This document shows positions 1 to 6,352 of a stretch of 14,630 nucleotides of DNA, piece by piece. Position 1 is the stretch's first letter. Every line of letters starts with the position of its first letter. The stretch spans positions 1 to 14,630 of the forward strand of contig CBINGZ010000075.1 of assembly GCA_966250335.1 (NCBI GenBank). The letters are read 5' to 3'. Under the pieces are notes generated by a model that saw only the letters and a list, made by a program, of their open reading frames with translations, was not told the DNA's origin and did not search any database. Source of the stretch: OLB7 sp966250335 (GTDB taxonomy: Bacteria; Bacteroidota; Ignavibacteria; OLB7). Position numbers and translations under genes: made by a program.

Positions 1-45
1 TTCTTTGCTCACGCCAAAATCCCCGTAATTAACCTTTCAAGTTAA
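1..45 (+). CDS. IS630-family transposase, C-terminal 14 residues (partial)
   Basis: The frame from base 1 reads FFAHAKIPVINLSS and stops at TAA (43-45). This is identical to the last residues of the IS630-family transposase on the opposite strand at 5307 onward. It is the 3' end of a gene whose body lies outside the window, so whether this copy is intact upstream is unknown. The DNA identity over 55 bases suggests the two copies are recent relatives. Confidence 0.8.
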   Translation, partial: FFAHAKIPVINLSS

Positions 46-52
46 GGCTCAA
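1..52 (+). mobile_element. IS630-family element, right end only (copy A, cut by window edge)
   Basis: Only the terminal 52 bases are in the window. Bases 1-55 are the exact reverse complement of 5297-5351, the transposase 3' end and terminal repeat of the full IS630-family element further right. The element end reads GGCTCAA at 46-52 and is followed by the TA (53-54) expected of the IS630/Tc1-mariner group, which inserts at and duplicates TA. The flank from 55 is the inside of an IS5-family transposase gene on the minus strand, so this copy landed in that gene. The rest lies to the left of the window, so its completeness cannot be judged. Confidence 0.85.
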
Positions 53-54
53 TA

Positions 55-576
55 AGCGCAAGCGGGAGAACCGATGGTCAAGCTCGCGCAGAACAAGTTT
101 GGCTCCATCGCGATCCTGAAGATTGCCCGCATGCACGACAGCAATCAGTATCAGACCGATCGTATCGACAAGAATGTGACGCTTGCGGCCGGCAACCTTC
201 TTCCCGGCGTCATAGCCACGGTCTCGGCCGCCTCGTTCGGTTGTCTTGACGCTCTGCGAATCGATAATGCCGGCTGACGGCATCGATGGACGCCCTTCGG
301 CACGTCGCAGCAGCGAGCGCAGGCGATCGTGAAGTCGCTGCCAGGTACCATCGAGCCGCCATCGGCGGAAGTAGCCGTAGACGGTCTGCCAGGGGGGATA
401 CTCCCGTGGCAGGTAGCGCCAGGCGTGCCGGTGCGTGTCAGATAGAAGATGGCATTGAGGACGCCACGAAGATCGGTCGACCGAGGACGGCCACCCGCTT
501 TGGGTTGTGGTAGGAACGATGTACATTGATCCCACTCTCGGTCGGTCAGGTCGTTTGGGTAGAGTTGGTCGCTCAT
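55..576 (-). pseudogene. IS5-family transposase, frameshifted and interrupted
   Basis: The minus-strand start at 576 begins MSDQLYPNDLTDREWDQC, a typical N-terminus for IS5-family DDE transposases. The frame runs through GGRPRSTDLRGVLNAIFYL to TRTGTP, then must shift by one base near 421-425 to reach WRYLPREYPPWQTVYGYF. The match continues through IIDSQSVKTT (first catalytic Asp region) and AGKKVAGRKRHILVDT to VLRELDHRFSRLRL. There the gene is cut by the IS630 insertion at the TA at 53-54. The second Asp and the Glu would lie beyond the insertion, outside the window. One frameshift plus one insertion makes it nonfunctional. The upstream extension of the shifted frame towards 709 is not coding. 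Confidence 0.85.
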
Positions 577-630
577 ATCCGAAGGTACCGAAGCCGACCG
601 AGTTCGTTTCTACCCTTTTAAAACGCCCTC
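55..630 (-). mobile_element. IS5-family element (IS1031-like), 5' part, interrupted by IS630 copy A
   Basis: This is a transposase gene on the minus strand plus its upstream end. Upstream of the start codon the minus strand reads GAGGGCGTTTTAAAAGG, ending at base 630, followed by a TTA trinucleotide (631-633). That pattern matches an IS5-family terminal repeat with a TNA target duplication. The other end cannot be seen because the gene is cut at 53-55 by the IS630 copy, so the boundary at 630 rests on one end only. Confidence 0.7.
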
Positions 631-971
631 TTAGAGAAGCTGATGGAGTTGCTACCACACAGACACGATTCAGCCGCGGAGCTATCATCAGTAGATCATG
701 GAGTTGCATTCAATCTCAGCGGGGCATCCTCCGAGAGAATGTCCGCTTTAAGGACAGAATAATGCCTATAGAAAAGACACGATACACAACGGGTTACGCC
801 TGTGATAGTGAAATCAACGCTATTGTGTCAGAGAACAGGTTCAATGAGTCTTCAGGGGATGTCTGAAACCATAGGTTTGCCTATCATCTCACTGTTTCAG
901 CTCTGTGACATTCTTTGATCCATCTGAGTTCTCTCTTTATCATAACACTCTGAAGAATAAAGAAAAGCCCT
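631..971 (+). other. 341-bp stretch between IS5 end and membrane gene; possible coding remnants
   Basis: No gene was recognised here. Two short plus-strand frames look slightly protein-like. One enters at 631 from the IS border and stops at TAA 760-762 (for example DHGVAFNLSGASSERMSA). The other starts at ATG 762-764, overlapping that stop as TAATG, with AAGGA a few bases upstream, and runs 34 codons to TGA 864-866 (MPIEKTRYTTGYACDSE...). They could be the tail of one truncated gene and a small or truncated partner, or chance. After 866 an inverted repeat CTGAAAC/GTTTCAG (863-869, 894-900) encloses a small ATAGG-TTTG-CCTAT hairpin. No T-tract follows, so it is not a clear terminator. Confidence 0.3.
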
Positions 972-1379
972 ATGCTTAAAAAATATTTGCTTACTATACC
1001 TCGATTCTATGATATTTTATTCGTCACATCTTATCGTTTCTACCTCAAGAGGTGGCCACGACACGATCCCGAGCTTTATGCATTGTATGTAGTAGGTTGG
1101 CTCACTATGTGGCTAATTTGCGGTATAGAGCTATCCATCCGACTAATATGGTTTCATGATCTCCCATCAAAAACCACCATAGTAGTTATATGTGTAGTTA
1201 TTGTATTCATCATGTACAGGAGGTTCGTGTCAGGTGGTAAATATTTAAACCTTGGCAGTCGCGATTACGATAATTTATTTAAGAACATAAACAACAGCAC
1301 TATCGTTGTGGGGTACATTGTATTTGTTCATGTCGTTGTGTTTATTCTTTTGTGGGCCAACATTGTCAAATACAATTAG
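972..1379 (+). CDS. Small membrane protein, three predicted helices; possible orphan immunity protein
   Basis: This is a 135-residue protein of no family I recognise. Three hydrophobic segments stand out: about residues 36-58 (GWLTMWLICGIELSI), 68-83 (TTIVVICVVIVFIMY) and 109-129 (VGYIVFVHVVVFILLW). A basic N-terminal part precedes them, and a polar loop near 86-108 contains GSRDYDNLF. It starts at ATG 972 after a weak purine-rich AAGAATAAAGAAAAG and stops at TAG. It is clearly richer in A and T than the genes to the right of 6440, which suggests transfer. Its neighbours are IS elements and two other genes that look like toxin-immunity partners. From context it may be an immunity protein for a pore-forming or periplasmic toxin whose gene is lost; no sequence motif proves that. 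Confidence 0.7.
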   Translation: MLKKYLLTIPRFYDILFVTSYRFYLKRWPRHDPELYALYVVGWLTMWLICGIELSIRLIWFHDLPSKTTIVVICVVIVFIMYRRFVSGGKYLNLGSRDYDNLFKNINNSTIVVGYIVFVHVVVFILLWANIVKYN

Positions 1380-1505
1380 ATTTGCCTACTGTCTCATAAC
1401 ATACCTGCACATCGAATCTGGTCTCAGTTCGACCTTGTCCAATTGTGGGTGAAAAGGCCGAAAGTGAGGTGGACCCCATGGTTAGGACCAAAAAGCGAGG
1501 GGTAG

Positions 1506-2366
1506 TTATAAGACCCGGCCGAGATGAACCTGGATCGGTGTTCGATACTTGAACGCCTGATGTGGTCGCTCCTCATTATAGAACCTGAAGTACTCCTCAA
1601 GCCCTGCTCGTAGCGCGGCACCGTCGATGTACTCCCGTAAGTAGATCTCCTCGTACTTCAGACTGCGCCACAGACTCTCGATGAAGGTGTTGTCGTGACA
1701 TCGACCTCGGCCATCCATGCTGATCCGGATACCCGCTCGCTGAAGATACCCCGTGAACTCCCCCGAGGTGAACTGCGATCCATGATCGGTGTTGAAGATC
1801 TCCAGCCAGCCTCGTGACAACGCCGCCTCCAGACCCTCAACACAGAAGCTCACCTCCATAGTTGTCGATACTCGATGCGCGATCACCAGACGACTGTACC
1901 AGTCGATCACCGCGAACAGATACATGAAGCCCCGATGCATCGGGATGTAGGTGATATCCGCGCTCCAGACTTCGTTCGGACGACTGATCCGATACTCCTT
2001 CAGCAGATACGGATACCGCCGATGGTCGTTGTCGATCCGCGACGTCCGTGGCCGCGGATAGATCGCCTGAATGCCCATTTCTCGCTGCAATCGCTGAATA
2101 CGCTTGCGATTGACCACATGTCCCAGACCGCGCAGATAGACCTGCATCCGACGGCTTCCCTAGAACGGATGCCGGGTATACTCCCGGTCGATCAGTCGCA
2201 TCAGCTCCTGGTCCTCGCAGCCTCTGGCTAAGGACGAGGCCACAGCCTGATAATACAGCCCGGAACGATCGATGCCTAGCAGTTCACACTGGCGACGCAC
2301 GCTCAGCTCGGGATGATCGGTCTCGATCAGCAGGCGTCGGGCATGAGGATCGCTAGGAGAGCTTTT
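1506..2366 (-). pseudogene. IS3-family orfB (DDE transposase/integrase), with in-frame stop
   Basis: The frame opens near 2366 and reads SDPHARRLLIETDHPELSV, then RQCELLGIDRSGLYY. It is broken by TAG at 2160-2162 inside HPF-stop-GSRRM, where relatives have HPFYGSRRM. It then runs to TAA 1506-1508. The rve integrase core is clear: WSADITYIP (first Asp), FNTDHGSQFTSGEF (second Asp) and FIESLWRSLKYEEIY (Glu), followed by YFRFYNEERPHQAFKYRTP. A simple -1 shift at the A run does not reach this frame, so another one-base change lies near 2340-2368. The catalytic residues remain, but the fused transposase cannot be made. An ORF from 2147 covers only the part after the stop. Confidence 0.85.
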
Positions 2367-2418
2367 TTAGCCACTCCAGCTCCATCTTCAGCCTGCCGAT
2401 CTGTTCGTAGAGTTCGGC

Positions 2419-2622
2419 CTAATCCGGCGAGTGCTGCTTGCGTCCACGTTTGTCCTCGAAGACCAGAGCGGCTTCCTCCAGCAGTTGCTTCTTCCAGGTG
2501 CTAACCTGCGTGGGATGCACGCCGAGATTAGCGGCGATGACGTTGACGGTCTGGTCCCCTTTGATCGCCTGCAAGGCGGCCTTGGCCTTGATGCCGGGGT
2601 TGATTGGACGTCCTTTTGCCAT
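2419..2622 (-). pseudogene. IS3-family orfA (helix-turn-helix protein), ended early by an amber codon
   Basis: The start at ATG 2622 gives MAKGRPINPGIKAKAALQAI, with AGGA about nine bases upstream. The helix-turn-helix follows (VIAANLGVHPTQVSTWKKQ), then EEAALVFEDKRGRK. TAG at 2419-2421 ends the frame at HSPD. Reading through it gives AELYEQIGRLKMELEWLKK, the leucine-zipper segment orfA should have, so this TAG replaces a sense codon (probably Gln, CAG). After it the minus strand carries CTAAAAAAG (A run at 2363-2368), the slippery sequence used for -1 frameshifting in IS3 elements. A longer reading to ATG 2649 exists but adds residues the family lacks. Confidence 0.8.
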
Positions 2623-2763
2623 TGCTGTTGTTCCTATGCGCAGGCCCAATCTACGGTCGTTTCCTTATAACTCCTCTGGTCCTATTTTCGGGGTCCACTA
2701 TACACATTTTCGCACACCTCTTACTTCCGAGTATACATATATCATCAAAGTGCTCATGAATAT

Positions 2764-3207
2764 CTAAACAGCCTCTTCATTAAGGTCATGCCAATCTGCC
2801 AGTTTTAGTTTTTTCAATACCAAGGCAGCAACATAGGGCGCGAAAAGAATGGAAATCACTCCGAAGTATCCAAAAGCTGTAATATAAATTGGATTGAGGA
2901 GCGTTAGCACAACAGCAATAGCAATCGACAAAACAACATTAATACCAGCCAATCTGGATAGTTTCAAATCTTTGCCTCTAAATGCAATAATACTACCCAA
3001 GAATTTTGGAACAAAATAAAACAACATCCAGAGTTCTAAAAAGGCCACACTATACTTTACCGCATTCGGGAACACACCCGATGGACGAGAAAATTTCGCG
3101 CGCACGAAACCAGCATCAACAGTGGAAAAAAAAGTTACTATAATCGCCTCAAGAACAATGCCGAATATAATGAATACAGATAAGCGTTTTGTGATGTTAG
3201 GCATCAT
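2764..3207 (-). CDS. Four-helix membrane protein, probable immunity partner of the truncated upstream frame
   Basis: This 147-residue protein has four hydrophobic segments: about 10-29 (SVFIIFGIVLEAIIVTFF), 50-74 (VAFLELWMLFYFVPKFLG), 86-104 (GINVVLSIAIAVVLTLL) and 107-131 (YITAFGYFGVISILFAPYV). It ends in a short charged tail. The start at 3207 is supported by AGAGGGGG a few bases upstream. It also overlaps the stop of the preceding frame as ATGA (stop 3206-3204), which implies translational coupling. The stop is TAG. The gene is AT-rich compared with the chromosomal genes at the right. I do not recognise a family. A short membrane protein coupled to the 3' end of a truncated upstream gene is the usual layout of toxin followed by immunity protein, but the toxin type is unknown. 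Confidence 0.75.
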   Translation of the reverse strand: MMPNITKRLSVFIIFGIVLEAIIVTFFSTVDAGFVRAKFSRPSGVFPNAVKYSVAFLELWMLFYFVPKFLGSIIAFRGKDLKLSRLAGINVVLSIAIAVVLTLLNPIYITAFGYFGVISILFAPYVAALVLKKLKLADWHDLNEEAV

Positions 3208-3282
3208 CTATCCCCCTCTTTAGCTTGGTTATGATAGTATTCGGCCATCTTTCTCCCTTGAAAGATACGGTGCGCAAGATTA
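3204..3282 (-). pseudogene. C-terminal end of a truncated gene, possible polymorphic toxin tip
   Basis: The minus-strand frame is open from the IS5 border near 3283. It reads NLAHRIFQGRK then MAEYYHNQAKEGDR, and stops at TGA 3206-3204. Its stop overlaps the start of the membrane gene (ATGA). The frame emerges directly from the IS end, so the upstream part of the gene has been removed or displaced. About 25 native residues remain, too few to name a family. The tight overlap argues that it was a real gene co-translated with the membrane protein. An alternative reading is a 14-residue leader peptide starting at ATG 3248. Confidence 0.5.
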
Positions 3283-4138
3283 GAAGTTATCTCATAAACG
3301 TTTGAGTAGGATGAGGAGGCATCCAAGGTGAAGGAATCCGAGATAATTATCAGAATACTACTCGTGCCTCACCAGAATGCGCCGATAATTCTGAAGCCAG
3401 GAGAACAACCGCTCGATCTTCCAGCGCCGCGTGTATCGACGTAGCACTCGTCGGTCCTGTGTCGCCGGCTTCTTCCGATTCCTCCGATGCGGCGAAATCA
3501 TCTCGATTCCCCGCTCGGCCAGTTGCTCGTCAAGTGGATCGCTGTCGTAGGCACGATCACCGATCAGTCGTTCTGGAGTGAACTCTCCAGCATCAACCAA
3601 CGCACCTGAGGTGAGTAGCGACTCAACAAGGGTGAGTTCATGCGGTGAAGCACTCGCAATGTCAATGGCGACAGGAAGGCCATGACGGTCTGCCACTGCC
3701 ATGATCTTCGTGCCGTTGCCCCGCTTGGTGGCTCCAACACAGCATCCCCCTTTTTGGCGACAATGAACGTCCCGTCGATGTAGCATTCGGACAGATCAAT
3801 GTCACCTCGTTGCTTCAAATCATCAGCCAATGCTCGTAGGACTGATTCCAGTACCCCGCTTCGTACCCACTGCTGGAATCGTCGATGGAGAGTCTGGTAG
3901 GGTGGATAGCGATCAGGCAGATCCATCCAGGGAGCGCCGGTGCGCAGAATCCAGAGGATGCCGTTGAAGACATCGCGTGCCGGTTTCCATGGCCGACCTC
4001 GTCCACCGGCACGGCGGCGCGGTTCCGGGATCAATGGTGAGATTCTCTCCCACTGGGCATCAGTCAGGTCCATACCATGAGATCTCCATGACTACGTTTC
4101 AGCCAATCTACGCTGAAAACCCTTTATGAGATAGCTTC
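3283..4138 (-). mobile_element. IS5-family insertion sequence, degenerate
   Basis: Terminal inverted repeats are visible at both ends. The left end reads GAAGTTATCTCATAAACG from 3283, and the right end read inwards from 4138 is GAAGCTATCTCATAAAGGG. The element is about 856 bp and carries one transposase gene on the minus strand. No target duplication is evident: the left flank ends GATTA and the right flank starts GAGTT. The two flanks hold the ends of different coding frames pointing outwards, so the element may mark a recombination junction and not a simple insertion. Confidence 0.85.
3292..4073 (-). pseudogene. IS5-family transposase with frameshift and nonsense codon
   Basis: The gene starts at ATG 4073 with MDLTDAQWERISPLIPEP, then GILWILRTGAPWMDLPDRYP and ECYIDGTFIVAKKG (first catalytic Asp). 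In the G run at 3746-3750 one base is missing. After correction the protein goes on as GGCCVGATKRGNGTKIM, then RLIGDRAYDSDPLDEQL (second Asp) and RWKIERLFSWLQNYRRILV (Glu). TAG at 3358-3360 interrupts it at RHE; reading through gives YSDNYLGFLHLGCLLILL and a proper stop at TGA 3292-3294. Relatives have Tyr at the TAG position. The full catalytic triad is present but split by two lesions, so the gene should be inactive. Confidence 0.85.
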
Positions 4139-4297
4139 GAGTTTCTACTCCCTCCTTATGTTGCGCTAGGTTCCTGAGACCAAACAGAGTCGGTTATAGA
4201 GATCCCCGGCTACAAGGACGCAGGCTTCTTGCGACTTGTAACAGGGAAAAATGGTGAAGTCTATTTCACCGGAGATCACTATGCAACATTTAGATAA
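4139..4297 (+). pseudogene. C-terminal remnant of a barnase/RNase Sa-type ribonuclease toxin
   Basis: The frame begins at the IS5 border (EFLLPPYVALGS), meets TGA at 4175-4177, then reads DQTESVIEIPGYKDAGF and LRLVTGKNGEVYFTGDHYA, ending TFR at TAA 4295-4297. From memory of the family, RNase Sa has HEYTVITPG, RRIICG and YYTGDHYATF at the same spacing. The remnant keeps the Glu of TESVIEIPG, the Arg of LRLVTG and the His of GDHYATF, which line up with the catalytic Glu-Arg-His of guanyl-specific ribonucleases. About 40-50 residues remain of a domain of about 95-110. It lies 11 bases upstream of a barstar-like gene, the natural inhibitor partner. The N-terminal part is lost to the IS5 element. 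Confidence 0.8.
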
Positions 4298-4308
4298 CTG
4301 CATCAATA

Positions 4309-4737
4309 GTGGCTATGTATACAAATTCATCGAGCTTAGCAACAGTGAAGTTTGTTGATGACTGGCAGGCTTTAGTTGGTATAGATGATTTTATTTTGCA
4401 GATCCCAGATGGGATCGAGACAGAAGATCAGTTGTACGAATTATATAGTACTTCTGGGCGATTCCCAGACTACTTCGGCTGGAATTGGAACGCCCTTGAA
4501 GAATGCGTTATTGATTGGGAGTGGATCGAATCTAAGAGAATATTCCTTGTCCATGATGGCATTCCTTTTAAGACCGACATGGCAAAACGCGATATCTATC
4601 TTTCCATAGTTGTTGGTCGCTCTTTAGAACTGCAGAGTGATGCTTCTAAAAAAATGATTATTATATTTTCGCCAATTGATCGTGAGGATTTTGATGAATC
4701 GTTTAAGAGATGGAAGCATGAGCTTGAAGGTTCCTAA
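4309..4737 (+). CDS. Barstar-family ribonuclease inhibitor (immunity protein)
   Basis: This 142-residue protein contains a barstar-like core. EDQLYELYSTSGRFPDYFG (about residues 39-57) is followed by WNWNALEECVIDWEWIE (58-74), matching the barstar helix that plugs the barnase active site (YGENLDALWDCL in barstar). Asn61 and Glu65 occupy the positions of barstar Asp35 and Asp39, so the key acidic contact is kept as Glu. A buried strand KKMIIIFSPID (114-124) follows, as in the family. The start is GTG 4309, or ATG 4315 six bases later; neither has a clear Shine-Dalgarno site. It would neutralise the cytoplasmic activity of a secreted RNase. The cognate toxin end lies just upstream but is broken, so the gene is now an orphan antitoxin. 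It is AT-rich relative to the right half of the window. Confidence 0.88.
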   Translation: MAMYTNSSSLATVKFVDDWQALVGIDDFILQIPDGIETEDQLYELYSTSGRFPDYFGWNWNALEECVIDWEWIESKRIFLVHDGIPFKTDMAKRDIYLSIVVGRSLELQSDASKKMIIIFSPIDREDFDESFKRWKHELEGS

Positions 4738-4807
4738 TAGAGCCTAACAGAAAGAGGGGAGAACTCGGAAAGATCGTAGAGTGTTAGGGACCTGAAACGG
4801 AGGAAGT

Positions 4808-5299
4808 ATGGGAAAGCCTCTGGCTTCAGACACCTCGTGCTACTGCCTGAGGGGATAAAACAGGCCCCAACCCGACGGACCGTGCCAAATACGGCTCCAA
4901 GCATCATCTGGTGACCGATGCCAGGGGTGTCATCCTTTCAACGAGCGTGACGGCGGCAAACCGTAATGACACGACAGAGCTGCGAGGATTGGTCGATGCC
5001 GATTCCTCCGGTACGGGGCCCGGTACGCGGCAAGCGAGGACGCGCCAAACGGCGACCTCAGCATCTTCAAGGGGATCGAGGCTATGACTCGGAGCCTCAT
5101 CGAGCATGGCTCGTTGAACGGGGGATTGAGCCGGAATTAGCCAGACGGAAGACCGAGCACGGCAGCGGGTTAGGAGTGTTCCGATGGGTTGTCGAACGTT
5201 CTATTGCGTGGTTACATCAATTCCGTCGACTCCGTGTCTGCTACGACAGGATAAGCGAGATTCATCAGGCGTTCCTATCCCTTGCTGCTATCCTCATTA
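4808..5299 (+). pseudogene. IS5-family transposase fragment, N-terminally truncated and frameshifted
   Basis: Recognisable match begins near 4829 (DTSCYCLRG). After a one-base loss in the G run at 4851-4854 it reads GDKTGPNPTDRAKYGSKHH, then LVTDARGVILSTSVTAANRN and TELRGLVDA. A second shift near 4996-5000 leads to IPPVRGPVRGKRGRAKRR, then LQGDRGYDSEPHRAWLVERG, and finally FRWVVERSIAWLHQFRRLR (catalytic Glu) and EIHQAFLSLAAILI. The first third of a normal IS5 transposase, with the first catalytic Asp region, is missing. The 3' end is interrupted at the TA of 5298-5299 by the IS630 element and would continue at 6386 (TAATGAGGCTCC). The left limit is uncertain; 4738-4807 shows no gene. Confidence 0.8.
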
Positions 5300-5306
5300 T
5301 TGAGCC

Positions 5307-6352
5307 TTAACTTGAAAGGTTAATTACGGGGATTTTGGCGTGAGCAAAGAAGCTCTGGATGAGCCTGGGTCGACGACGAATGCGATTGAATTCCGTCTCA
5401 ATCGTGGTCAACAGTTCCCCGACCGTCGTCGGTATGCTGTTCCGCATCCGTTCTTTGGCATACCCGTGACAGTACTCCTCCGGGTTCAGCTGTGGACTGT
5501 ACGCCGGTAGCTCCTCCACCTCGATCTGACCATCCCGAGCGATATACTCCCGTACTGCTGCCGAGCGATGCACTGACAGACGATCCCAGATCACCGTCAA
5601 TGGCCCTTTCAGGTAGCGCCGGATATGGCGAAGTGCCGTCACCAGACGATCGGCATTGATCGAGCCCTCGAAGTAGACGCTGTACAGCTTCCCGCTCGTC
5701 GTCAGACCACAGAAGCATGACAGGCCTCGTCGCTTGTCCTCGCGCCGCAGTACTGGTGTGACGCCGACGGCACCCCAGGTCGTTGCCGGTCGGTCACGGA
5801 AGCTCACTGCGAACTCATCGGCGAACATGATGTCGGCGCCACGTGCGGACGCTTTTTTGTATCGTCTCCCAGTCCTGCCGAAGCCACGCCTCGGCCAGTT
5901 CGTCATCCTTGGCTCGCGCGACGGTGGTGGGCCGCTGAACGCTGAGCCCGAGTTGCCGCAGACGGGTTGAGATCCATGCGGGGGAGTAGCGGACCCCGAA
6001 GCGTTGGTGGATCATCTGCTGAAGCCGAGGCAGCGTCCAGCGCTCGGTCGGGAAGCCTGCGGCGACCGCACCTGAGAGGACGATCTGCGTGATGGTTGTC
6101 CATTGCTCGGGGCTGAGCAGGGGATCGCCTCCGCGAGCGGTGCGAGCCTCGAGGGCGGTGAGCCTCGAGGGCGGTGAGCCTGCCGTCGGCAGCAGTGAGC
6201 GCCTGCTTCCACTTGGCGACCGCGACCTGGCTGACGCCGAGATGTCGAGCGATGTCGGCTTGGGACATCCTTCCTTCAAGGAGGAGGCGTCCTCCTTCGA
6301 GTCGGCGAGCTTCTCGCTGCTGCTTGGTCAGATTCCTTGGTTGCCATGTCAT
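5307..6352 (-). pseudogene. IS630-family transposase, two frameshifts
   Basis: The start at 6352 (MTWQPRNLTKQQREARRLEG) leads into a helix-turn-helix, QADIARHLGVSQVAVAKWKQ. After GRLTALEA the frame is lost through a 16-bp tandem duplication (6144-6175). Removing one copy restores ARTARGGDPLLSPEQWTTI, then GVRYSPAWISTRLRQLGLS. A second shift lies at a run of six A on the minus strand (5853-5858), between DWETIQK and ASARGADIMFADEFAVSF. The DDE domain follows: FADEFAVSF (first Asp), VIWDRLSVH (second Asp) and YSPQLNPEEY (Glu). It stops at TAA 5307-5309. The shift at the A run could be programmed slippage, but it needs +1 or -2; the duplication is plain damage. Confidence 0.88.
6144..6181. repeat. 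16-bp tandem duplication inside the IS630 transposase
   Basis: GAGCCTCGAGGGCGGT occurs twice back to back (6144-6159 and 6160-6175), followed by the partial copy GAGCCT. Sixteen is not a multiple of three, so one extra copy shifts the transposase frame. Deleting one copy restores a continuous protein, so this is a duplication that inactivated the gene. Confidence 0.9.

Larger units (their letters stand above)
1469..2698 (-). mobile_element. IS3-family insertion sequence, degenerate
   Basis: An element of about 1.23 kb with both ends visible. The left end reads GTGGACCCCATGGTTAGGACC from 1469 (21 bases when the final C is counted; the matching core is GTGGACCCC then TAGGACCA). The right end, read inwards on the minus strand from 2698, has GTGGACCCC, a spacer, then TAGGACCA. 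Inside are orfA (helix-turn-helix) and orfB (DDE integrase) in the usual IS3 order on the minus strand. No matching 3-5 bp target duplication is visible in the flanks (GTGAG on the left, TATAC on the right). The duplication may have decayed, or one flank may have been rearranged. Confidence 0.85.

Noticed and set aside
863..900. Nested inverted repeats after 863, considered as a terminator or riboregulator.
   Set aside because: The stems are short (5-7 bp) with no T-tract and no known motif.
1380..1468. Short gap before the IS3 element, examined for a gene or target duplication.
   Set aside because: All frames are short and no flank repeat matches the right side of the element.
2160..3360. 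Three transposase lesions are all TAG codons (2419-2421, 2160-2162, 3358-3360), suggesting UAG recoding.
   Set aside because: The replaced residues would differ (Gln once, Tyr twice). Intact genes here, such as those ending at 1379, 2764 and 8847, use TAG as their stop, and the same transposases also carry frameshifts.
4743..4788. Inverted repeat CCTAACA...TGTTAGG after the barstar-like gene, considered as a terminator.
   Set aside because: The 32-base spacer is long, and no T-tract follows.
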